A stretch of 64,000 nucleotides of DNA from positions 3,765,946 to 3,829,945 of the forward strand of contig NZ_LGQW01000015.1 in assembly GCF_003116035.1 (NCBI RefSeq), read 5' to 3'. A model generated the notes under the pieces. It did not search any database. It was not told where the DNA came from and was given only the letters and a program-made list of their open reading frames with translations. Shown here piece by piece: positions 41,011 through 48,296 of this stretch. Numbering within the stretch: the first letter of the stretch is position 1; each line of letters begins with the position of its first letter. This DNA is from Azospirillum sp. TSH64 (GTDB lineage Bacteria > Pseudomonadota > Alphaproteobacteria > Azospirillales > Azospirillaceae). The position numbers were made by a program, and so were the translations under genes.

Positions 41011-42024
41011 ATGACGACCGATCTTGTCCGCCTCTCCTCCACCCCGTTCAGCCGCCGCACTCTGCTGCGCGGCACCTGCGGCGCCCTGGCGCTGGGCACC
41101 CTGCCCGGCCTTGCACAGGGTGCCTCCGGCCCAGCCTCCGAAACCGTGTTGCGCATCGCCGACTACAAGGCGCTGGACGGGCTGGCGCTGGAGGCGTCCG
41201 GCAATGCCGGGTCCAGCTTCCGGTCGCAGTTCGCCGAGTTCGCATCGGGCAACCTGATCGTCGAGGCGATCAACGCCGGCTCCATCGACGTCGGCTCCAG
41301 CAGCGAGATCCCGCCCGCCTTCGGCATCGCCGCCGGCGCCCGCCTGTCCATCGTCGCGGTGGTCAAGGACGACGTGAACTGGCAGGTGGTGCTGGTGCCG
41401 CCCGGCAGCCCGATCAAATCGGTCGCCGACCTGAAGGGCAAGCGCGTCGGCTATGTCCGCGCAACCACCACGCAATACTATCTCGCCAAGATGCTTGGCG
41501 AAGCCGGGCTGCGCTTCACCGACATCCAGCCGATCAGCCTGACCCCGTCGGAGGGACAGGCCGCCTTCGAGCAGGGCGCGCTCGATGCCTGGGCGATCTA
41601 CGGCTATTCGGTGCCCTTCGCCATAAAGAAGGGCGCGCGCGTTCTCGTCACCTCCAACGGCTACCTGTCGGGCAACTACCTGTATCTCGCCTCGCCCGAC
41701 GCGCTGGCCGATCCGGGCAAGTCGGCCGCCATCGGCGACTATTTCCTGCAGCTGCGCCGCGCCTTCGCCTGGCGCGCCGCCAATCTGGAGCGCTGGGCAC
41801 AGGTCCATTCCACCGCCATCGGCGTGCCGGTCGAAACCGACCTGGAAATCCTGCGCAAGAACTCCCGCCAGCGCGATCTGGCGCCGATCACCGATGCCGA
41901 CATCGCCTCGGCCCAGAACGTCGCCGACACCTTCCACCAGCTCGGCGTCCTGCCGAAGCGCATCGACATCGCCTCGGCCTTCGACCGCCGCTTCACCGAC
42001 ATCCTGTCGCGTCCGCTCAGCTGA
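41011..42024 (+). CDS. Alkanesulfonate-binding protein (SsuA-like)
   Basis: The 337-residue protein has a Tat-like signal (SRRTLLRGTCGALALGTL, cleavage near AQG), then VLRIADYKALDGLALEAS, FASGNLIVEAINAGSIDVGS, and SLTPSEGQAAFEQGALDAW. Its closest relative in the window is the binding protein at 37257. It is placed after its permease and ATPase and before an SsuD-like monooxygenase, so it fits ssu-type sulfonate uptake. Confidence 0.92.
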   Translation: MTTDLVRLSSTPFSRRTLLRGTCGALALGTLPGLAQGASGPASETVLRIADYKALDGLALEASGNAGSSFRSQFAEFASGNLIVEAINAGSIDVGSSSEIPPAFGIAAGARLSIVAVVKDDVNWQVVLVPPGSPIKSVADLKGKRVGYVRATTTQYYLAKMLGEAGLRFTDIQPISLTPSEGQAAFEQGALDAWAIYGYSVPFAIKKGARVLVTSNGYLSGNYLYLASPDALADPGKSAAIGDYFLQLRRAFAWRAANLERWAQVHSTAIGVPVETDLEILRKNSRQRDLAPITDADIASAQNVADTFHQLGVLPKRIDIASAFDRRFTDILSRPLS

Positions 42025-42086
42025 GCCCTATCGGCCAGTTGGCGCCACCCCAATCCCTCGCCAGCCACAAAAAGGGAACCACCGCC

Positions 42087-43211
42087 ATGACCGCCTCCCA
42101 CAGTGCCTCCGCCCATCCGCTCCGCTTCGTCGGCTTCGTCGGCAACCACAATGCATCGGAGATCATCCCGCGCCAAGGCCCGGTGGTGGACCGCGACTAT
42201 ATCGAGACGGTCGCCAAGGCGCATGAGCTGGGCGGCTTCGATTCCGTGCTCCAGGCCTTCCATGCCGATGCGCCGGACAGCCTTCAGGTCAGCCAGCACA
42301 TCACCAGCGTCACCGACCGGCTGGGCGTGCTGATCGCCCACCGCCCCGGCTTCCAGGCGCCGACCATCCTCGCCCGCCAGTTCGCCACGCTGGACCAGCT
42401 GAGCCGCGGCCGTGTCGCCATCAACGTCATCACCGGCGCCGAGCGCAGCGAGCTTGCCCGCGACGGCAACCTTGTGGACGACAAGGACGACCGCTATGCC
42501 CGCACCTCCGAGTTCCTCGACATCGTCCGCGCCGAATGGATCAGCGACAAGCCCTTCGACTATCAGGGCCGCTTCTATCAGGTCGAGAAGGCCTTCTCGC
42601 AGGTGAAGCCCTACAACCCGTCGGGCATCCCGGTGTGGATCGCCGGCGCCTCCGCCGCGGCGGTCGAGGTGGCGGGACGCCATGCCGACACCTATGCGGT
42701 GTGGGGGGAGACACACGATCAGGTGCGCGAACTTCTGGCCCGCGTGCGTGCCGCCGTCGCCAAGGCGGGCCGTCCGCAGCCGGCCTTCAGCCTGTCGCTG
42801 CGCCCGATCCTGGCCGAGACCGAGGACGCCGCCTGGGCCAAGGCCGAGGCCATCTACGAAAAGGCCAAGGCGCTGCTGGAGAAGACCGGCTTCACCCGCG
42901 GCGACCTGCCGAACAACGAGGGCGCCCGCCGCCTGCTCGCCATCGCCGACAAGGGGCATCGCCACGACAAGCGCCTGTGGACCGCCATCGCCGCCCTGAC
43001 CGGGGCGAAGGGCAACTCCACGTCGCTGGTCGGCACGCCGGATCAGGTCGCCGACGCCCTGCTCGACTATTACGACCTCGGCGTCACCACCTTCCTGATC
43101 CGCGGCTTCGACCCGCTGCCCGACGCCATCGCCTATGGCCGGGACCTGCTGCCGCGCGTCCGCCAGCTGGTGGCCGAGCGCCAGCGCGCCCAGGCCGTCG
43201 CGGCGGAGTGA
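42087..43211 (+). CDS. SsuD-like FMNH2-dependent alkanesulfonate monooxygenase
   Basis: The 374-residue luciferase-like monooxygenase releases sulfite from sulfonates using reduced flavin from a separate reductase. It aligns with SsuD from FVGNHNASEI through RLGVLIAHRPGFQAPT, ARQFATLDQLSRGRVAINVI, TGAERSELARDGNL, and a C-terminal TSLVGTPDQVADALLDYYDL. No flavin reductase (ssuE) lies in the window. By my alignment the Cys54 of E. coli SsuD is replaced by Ala, so the substrate pocket may differ. It is the likely desulfonation enzyme of this operon. Confidence 0.88.
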   Translation: MTASHSASAHPLRFVGFVGNHNASEIIPRQGPVVDRDYIETVAKAHELGGFDSVLQAFHADAPDSLQVSQHITSVTDRLGVLIAHRPGFQAPTILARQFATLDQLSRGRVAINVITGAERSELARDGNLVDDKDDRYARTSEFLDIVRAEWISDKPFDYQGRFYQVEKAFSQVKPYNPSGIPVWIAGASAAAVEVAGRHADTYAVWGETHDQVRELLARVRAAVAKAGRPQPAFSLSLRPILAETEDAAWAKAEAIYEKAKALLEKTGFTRGDLPNNEGARRLLAIADKGHRHDKRLWTAIAALTGAKGNSTSLVGTPDQVADALLDYYDLGVTTFLIRGFDPLPDAIAYGRDLLPRVRQLVAERQRAQAVAAE

Positions 43212-43217
43212 GGCATC

Positions 43218-44177
43218 GTGCCAGCGCAGTCTCCGGTCATCCTCAACCAGCTTGGCCCCGTTGTGGGGGAGCGCATCGCCGCCCACCCCTCGCGCCCCAC
43301 GGTGCTGACGCATGAGGCCGGCCACGCACCGTGGCAGGTCCCAACCGGGGTCGAGGTTTTGCTGACCCGTCCGCTGATCGGGTGGGAGGAGGCGCCCGCC
43401 GCCCCTCCCACCGGCTGGGGCAAGGGCTTGCGCTGGATCCAGTCGGCGTCCACCGGCATGGATTTCTATCCGCCTTGGCTGCTCGGCGGCGCCCCGGTCG
43501 TCACCTGCGCCCGCGGCGTGTCGGCGGCGGCCATCGCCGATTACGCGATGACGGCGATCCTGACCGTTGAGAAGCGGTGGGAGACCATCCGCCTTACCGG
43601 ACCGGAGGACTGGCGGCGCGAGACGCTGGGCAGCATCTCCGGTAAGCGGCTGGGGTTGGCCGGCTTCGGCGCCATCGGCCGGGCGGTGACCGAGCGGGCG
43701 CTCGCTTTCGGGATGGCCGTCGGGGCGGTGCGCCGCTCCGGCTGGGCCGAGCCGGAACCGGGCGTCGAACCGTTCGACCGGCTGGAGGAGTTGGCGGCGG
43801 TCAGCGACCATCTGGTGCTCGCACTGCCGCTGACTGCCGCCACCCGCGGGCTGGTGAGCGCCGACCTGCTGGCGCAGGCCAAGCCGGGGTTGCATCTGGT
43901 CAACGTCGCCCGCGGCGCGCTGGTCGATCAGGACGCCCTGCTCGCCGCCATCGAGAGCGGCCGGGTCGCCAACGCCACGCTGGACGTCACCGACCCCGAA
44001 CCGCTGCCCGCCGGCCACCCCTTCTACCGCCATCCGGCGATCCGGCTGACGCCGCATGTCTCGTGGTCCGCCCCGGATTTCGAGCGGCGGCTGGCCGACC
44101 GCATCCTCGCCAACCTCGACGCCTACGCGCGCGGCGAACCGCTGCGCGACGTGGTGGACGCCGGCACCGGCTACTGA
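43218..44177 (+). CDS. D-isomer-specific 2-hydroxyacid dehydrogenase
   Basis: The 319-residue enzyme has the NAD-binding LGLAGFGAIGRAVTERALAF, catalytic Arg in NVARGALVDQ, Glu in VTDPEPLP, and His in LTPHVSWSAPDF. It starts at GTG 43218, 6 bases after the monooxygenase stop. It differs clearly from the homolog at 18638. It could reduce a 2-keto acid left after desulfonation, or oxidise a hydroxy acid. The substrate is unassigned. Confidence 0.88.
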   Translation: MPAQSPVILNQLGPVVGERIAAHPSRPTVLTHEAGHAPWQVPTGVEVLLTRPLIGWEEAPAAPPTGWGKGLRWIQSASTGMDFYPPWLLGGAPVVTCARGVSAAAIADYAMTAILTVEKRWETIRLTGPEDWRRETLGSISGKRLGLAGFGAIGRAVTERALAFGMAVGAVRRSGWAEPEPGVEPFDRLEELAAVSDHLVLALPLTAATRGLVSADLLAQAKPGLHLVNVARGALVDQDALLAAIESGRVANATLDVTDPEPLPAGHPFYRHPAIRLTPHVSWSAPDFERRLADRILANLDAYARGEPLRDVVDAGTGY

Positions 44178-44203
44178 CCCTTTCCCGACGGAGCCCCCGC
44201 CCG

Positions 44204-44989
44204 ATGACCCATATCCAGCCGAGACCGCGCAAATTCTGGCCGCCGGTCGATCCGGTCAGTTACACCAGCGTCGAGGAGGAGCGGCAGCACCGCAAGCAGC
44301 GGCTCGCCGCCACCTTCCGCCTGTTCGGCCGCTACGGCTTCGACCAGGGGCTGGCCGGCCATGTCACCGCCCGCGATCCGGAGCATCCCGACCGCTTCTG
44401 GATCAACCCGCTGGGTCAGCATTTCCGCACCATCCGGGTGTCGGACCTGCATCTGGTCGACGGCGAGGGCACCATCCTGCACGGCGACCGCGCCATCAAC
44501 CAGGCCGGCTTCACCATCCATTCCGCCATCCACCGGGCGCGCCCCGACGTGGTGGCCGCCGCCCACACCCATTCGACCTACGGCAAGGCATGGTCGGCGC
44601 TGGGCCAGCCGCTCGCCCCGCTGAGCCAGGATGCGGCGGCCTTCTATGAGGATCAGGTGATCTTCGACCCCTATTCCGGCGTCGTCCTGACCGAGGGTGA
44701 AGGCAAGCGGCTGGTGGAGGCGCTGGGCGACCGGAAGCTGGCGATCCTGAAGAACCACGGCCTGCTCACCGTGGGCCCGACGGTGGAAGCCGCCGCATGG
44801 TGGTTCATCAGCGCCGACAACGCCGCCCACACCCAGCTGCTGGCCGAGGCCGCCGGCCGGCCCCAGCCCATCGACCATGAAACGGCCCTGCTGACCCGGT
44901 CCCAGGTCGGGACCCATCAGGGCGGCGCCTACAACTTCCACCCGCTGTGGGAATGGATCGTGGCGGCCGAACCCGACCTGCTCGACTGA
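44204..44989 (+). CDS. Class II aldolase/adducin-family protein
   Basis: The 261-residue protein has the zinc-binding pattern VAAAHTHSTYGKAW and the C-terminal LAILKNHGLLTVGPTVEAAA, plus FGRYGFDQGLAGHVTARDPE, which are the family landmarks. Members cleave or epimerise sugar phosphates, or decarboxylate. The start at 44204 follows a CCCGACGGAG site. In this operon it may break down the carbon skeleton of an imported sulfur compound such as a sulfosugar-derived acid; that is inference. Confidence 0.87.
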   Translation: MTHIQPRPRKFWPPVDPVSYTSVEEERQHRKQRLAATFRLFGRYGFDQGLAGHVTARDPEHPDRFWINPLGQHFRTIRVSDLHLVDGEGTILHGDRAINQAGFTIHSAIHRARPDVVAAAHTHSTYGKAWSALGQPLAPLSQDAAAFYEDQVIFDPYSGVVLTEGEGKRLVEALGDRKLAILKNHGLLTVGPTVEAAAWWFISADNAAHTQLLAEAAGRPQPIDHETALLTRSQVGTHQGGAYNFHPLWEWIVAAEPDLLD

Positions 44990-45027
44990 ACCGTTCCCGT
45001 CCCACCTTTCGCGAAAGCACAAGACCA

Positions 45028-46044
45028 ATGACCGCGAATCCGGCACCTCCCCTTTCCCGCTCCCTTTCCCGTCCCCTGTCCCGCCGCGGCCTGATCGCCG
45101 CCGGCGCCATCACCCTCGCCGCCCCCTTCGTGCTGCGCCGTCGGGCGGTGGCGGCGGAACCGCTGCGCCTGTCGTGGAACGCCGGGGCCGTCTGCTTCTC
45201 CGCCGTGCCGCTGGCCTTCCAGCTCGACCTGTTCAAGAAGCACGGGCTGGAGGTCGAGCTGGTCAACTTCACCGGCTCCACCGACCAGTTGCTGGAGGCC
45301 ATCGCCACGGGCAAGGCCGATGCCGGCGTCGGCATGGCGTTGCGCTGGCTGAAGCCGCTGGAGCAGGGCTTCGACGTGAAGATCTCCGCCGGCCTGCATG
45401 GCGGCTGCATGCGGCTGTTCGGGGCCAAGGCGGCGGGTGTGAAGACGGTGCTCGACCTGCCGGGCAAGGTCATCGGCGTCAGCGACATGGCCAGCCCGTC
45501 GAAGAACTTCTTCTCGGTCGTGCTGACCAAGTTCGGCCTCGACCCCAACAAGGACGTCGAATGGCGCCAGTTCCCCGCTGACCTGCTCGGGCTGGCGGTG
45601 GAGAAGGGGGAAATCCACGCCATCGCCGACGGCGACCCGCTGGTGTGGAGCCAGACCAAGAACCCGCAGATGGTGGAAATCACCAACAACGTCTGCGGCG
45701 AGTTCGCCACCCGCACCTGCTGCCTCGTCGGCGTGCGCGGCAGCCTGCTGCGAGACAACCGCCCGGCGGCCAAGGCGCTGACCACAGCGCTGATCGAGGC
45801 GCAGCACGCGGCTTACGCCGACCTGCGCGCCGCCGCCGCGGCCTATGCCCCCTTCGCCCCCAAATTCCCGGTGGAGGAGCTGGAGGCGATGCTGCGCAGC
45901 CACGCCCACAACGTCACCCCCATCGGCGACGAGCTGCGCCAGCAGCTGGCGCTCTACACCGACGAGCTGAAGAGCGTGTCGGTCATCAAGCGTTCGACCG
46001 ACAGCCAGCGCTTCGCCGGGCGCATCACGGTCGACCTCGCCTGA
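45028..46044 (+). CDS. NMT1/SsuA-family substrate-binding protein without its own permease
   Basis: The 338-residue protein has a twin-arginine-like signal (LSRRGLIAAGAITLAAPFVL, then RRRAVAAEP) and binding-protein features LRLSWNAGAVCFSAVPLAFQ, FTGSTDQLLEAIATGKADAG, and SDMASPSKNFFSV. It is transcribed with a class II aldolase and a flavoprotein but no permease/ATPase, so it may use the 39302-40984 pair. Its sequence is distinct from the other four binding proteins. Confidence 0.87.
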   Translation: MTANPAPPLSRSLSRPLSRRGLIAAGAITLAAPFVLRRRAVAAEPLRLSWNAGAVCFSAVPLAFQLDLFKKHGLEVELVNFTGSTDQLLEAIATGKADAGVGMALRWLKPLEQGFDVKISAGLHGGCMRLFGAKAAGVKTVLDLPGKVIGVSDMASPSKNFFSVVLTKFGLDPNKDVEWRQFPADLLGLAVEKGEIHAIADGDPLVWSQTKNPQMVEITNNVCGEFATRTCCLVGVRGSLLRDNRPAAKALTTALIEAQHAAYADLRAAAAAYAPFAPKFPVEELEAMLRSHAHNVTPIGDELRQQLALYTDELKSVSVIKRSTDSQRFAGRITVDLA

Positions 46045-46074
46045 ACCGGCTCCACTGTAGCGGGATTGCCTGCC

Positions 46075-47283
46075 ATGCCCTTTGACGACCTGCCCTTTCC
46101 GGCCTCTCCGTTCGCCGGGACCGTCCCCGCCCCGGCGGTCGACCCCTCGCTGATCGCCACCCTGTCGGCGGAGTTCGCGACGCGAGCCGCGGAACATGAC
46201 GCTAAGGCCAGTTTCCCCTTCGAGAATTTCGAGCGGCTGGCATCGTTCGGCCTTCCGGCATTGGTCACCCCGGCAACGGCAGGCGGCAAGGGCGGCGGGC
46301 TGCGCGATGCGCTGGCGGTGGTCAACGGGATCGCCGCCGGCGAACCGTCCACCGCGCTGGTCCTGGTGCTGCAATACGTCATCCACAACCAGCTCTGGCG
46401 CGGGTCCGCCTGGCCGGAAGCACTGCGCGAGCGCATCGCCCGCTCCGCCGCGACCGACGGCGCGCTGATCAACATCCTGCGGGTGGAGCCGGAACTGGGC
46501 ACGCCGCACCGCGGCGGGCTGCCGGCGACGGTGGCGCGCAAGGTGCCGGGCGGCTGGCGCATCTCCGGCACCAAGATCTACTCCACCGGCATTCCGGCGC
46601 TGTCCTGGCTCGGCGTCTGGGCCCGCACCGACGATGTGGAACCGCTGGTCGGCACCTGGGTGGTCCCGCGCGGCACCGGCCTCGCCGAACAGGGGATCGA
46701 GGTGCGGGAAAGCTGGAACCACATCGGCATGCGGGCCAGCGGCAGCCACGAGGTGGTGTTCCACGACGTCTTCGTTCCCGACGACCATGCCGGCGAACTG
46801 CGCCCGCCCGCCGCTGGCTGGACCGTTCCCGATGCGGTCGCCACCGCCTGGATGGCCGCCCTGTTCAGCGGTGTCTATGACGGCATCGCCCGCTCCGCCC
46901 GTGATTGGCTGGTCAGCTTCCTGCACGCCCGCAAGCCGACGGGGCTGAACGGTGCGTCGCTCGCCACCGTCCCCCGCCTGCAAGAGGCTCTGGGCGGGAT
47001 CGAGTCACTTCTGCTGACCAACCGCATTCTCCTGCGCTCCCTGTCGGCGGCGGTGGACAGCGGCACGCCGCCCTCGCAGAGCGACGCCCTGCTGGTGAAA
47101 TACACGGTGACCAACAACGCCATCGACGTGGTGGCGCGGGCGCTGGAAGTCACCGGCAATCCCGGCCTGTCACGCGACAATCCGCTGGAGCGCCATCACC
47201 GCGATGTCCTGTGCGCCCGCGTTCATGCCCCGCAGAACGACATGATCCTGACCGGCGCCGGACGGGCCGCTTTGTCACGGTGA
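46075..47283 (+). CDS. Acyl-CoA-dehydrogenase-fold flavoprotein (SfnB/DszC-like)
   Basis: The 402-residue protein has the acyl-CoA dehydrogenase layout: helical N-terminal domain, central beta domain (GGWRISGTKIYSTGIPALSW, EVRESWNHIGMRASGSHEVV), and a helical C-terminal domain. The DszC/SfnB branch are flavin-dependent monooxygenases of sulfur compounds. The sulfonate operon favours that over a beta-oxidation role; a 3-sulfinopropionyl-CoA desulfinase is a less likely alternative from the same fold. ATG 46075 is chosen over a TTG 9 bases earlier. It is last in the operon. Confidence 0.85.
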   Translation: MPFDDLPFPASPFAGTVPAPAVDPSLIATLSAEFATRAAEHDAKASFPFENFERLASFGLPALVTPATAGGKGGGLRDALAVVNGIAAGEPSTALVLVLQYVIHNQLWRGSAWPEALRERIARSAATDGALINILRVEPELGTPHRGGLPATVARKVPGGWRISGTKIYSTGIPALSWLGVWARTDDVEPLVGTWVVPRGTGLAEQGIEVRESWNHIGMRASGSHEVVFHDVFVPDDHAGELRPPAAGWTVPDAVATAWMAALFSGVYDGIARSARDWLVSFLHARKPTGLNGASLATVPRLQEALGGIESLLLTNRILLRSLSAAVDSGTPPSQSDALLVKYTVTNNAIDVVARALEVTGNPGLSRDNPLERHHRDVLCARVHAPQNDMILTGAGRAALSR

Positions 47284-47294
47284 GCGGCAAGCGC

Positions 47295-48248
47295 TCACTG
47301 CAGCGCGTAGCGGACGGGAAGCGTGATGTCGATCCGGTTGCGGCCCAATCCGGCAGGGATGGCGGGAAGCGGCGACGCACGCTGGATCATCTCCTCCGCG
47401 GCCCGGTCGAGGCTGCCATGCCCCGATCCCTGGACAATCGCCCAGCCCGTGATGGTGCCGTCGGCGACGATGGTGAAGCGGACCAGCACGGTGCCTTCCT
47501 CCCGCTTCAGGCGCGCGGCCTGCGGATAGATCTTGTGACGGGCCAGCCTGGCCTGGATCGTGCCGAAGTAATCGGCCGCCTGCCTGTCGGAATTGGCAGG
47601 CGGGTCCGAGGGTGGTGCCGAATCCGCCGCCGGAGCGGCTGGTTGGGTTGCGGGTGCGGATGACGCCTGCGCTGCCGGCTGCGCGGCGCGCCCGGATCTG
47701 TCCGTCGGGGGGAGTGCGGCCGACAGGACCTTGGTGGGAGACGGGGTCCGCTGCGGGGGGCCGGGCGATGGCCGGCGTGCCGGAATCGGCGGCCGGATGG
47801 GCGGCGGGGTTTCCTGCTTGAGCGGCTCCGCCGGGACCGGCGCGGGTTGCTCCGCGACCGGTGTGTCGGCGATTGGTGTGTCGGCGAGCGGTGGCATCGG
47901 GGCATCGGGAGGCGGCTCCGATTCCCGTTGCTGCGGCGGCTCGGACGCAGGGTCCGGTACCGGCTCCGGCCGGGCACCCTCCTCCGCGGCCTTGATGCTT
48001 TCCGCAACAGGCTCCGACGGCGGCACCGGTTCTGCCGCAGCCGCGACGAAGGAAAGCTCCACCGCAATCATCGCCGGCAGGGGAGCCGGCGGTGATTGCA
48101 GACCGACCGCAAGGGCGATCACCCCCACATGCAAGGCGAGCGACAACGGCAGGCTCCACCGCGCCGCCCAGCTCCGGGCGGCCGATGGAACAGGGGCCGT
48201 TTCCGCAGCGAGACGGGGCAAGGCTGCAATCGTCCGGTGCTCGGGCAT
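47295..48248 (-). CDS. tonB: TonB energy-transduction protein
   Basis: The 317-residue protein has an N-terminal membrane anchor (WSLPLSLALHVGVIALAVGL, about residues 32-52), a long Pro/Glu/Ala-rich periplasmic linker (about 80-235), and the TonB C-terminal domain (about 240-317: HKIYPQAARLKREEGTVLVR, then FTIVADGTITGWAIVQGSGH). TonB carries inner-membrane energy to outer-membrane receptors. It is 48 bases downstream of the copper-receptor gene, so it probably serves that receptor. ExbB/ExbD genes are not in the window. Confidence 0.95.
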   Translation of the reverse strand: MPEHRTIAALPRLAAETAPVPSAARSWAARWSLPLSLALHVGVIALAVGLQSPPAPLPAMIAVELSFVAAAAEPVPPSEPVAESIKAAEEGARPEPVPDPASEPPQQRESEPPPDAPMPPLADTPIADTPVAEQPAPVPAEPLKQETPPPIRPPIPARRPSPGPPQRTPSPTKVLSAALPPTDRSGRAAQPAAQASSAPATQPAAPAADSAPPSDPPANSDRQAADYFGTIQARLARHKIYPQAARLKREEGTVLVRFTIVADGTITGWAIVQGSGHGSLDRAAEEMIQRASPLPAIPAGLGRNRIDITLPVRYALQ

Positions 48249-48296
48249 GGAGCGGACCTTCGGCAGGGTAAGTCGCGGTGCGACGGACGGTCCGCC

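Noticed and set aside
41739..44057. 772-residue minus-strand frame opposite the SsuD-like and dehydrogenase genes
   Set aside because: G+C-driven shadow without motifs.
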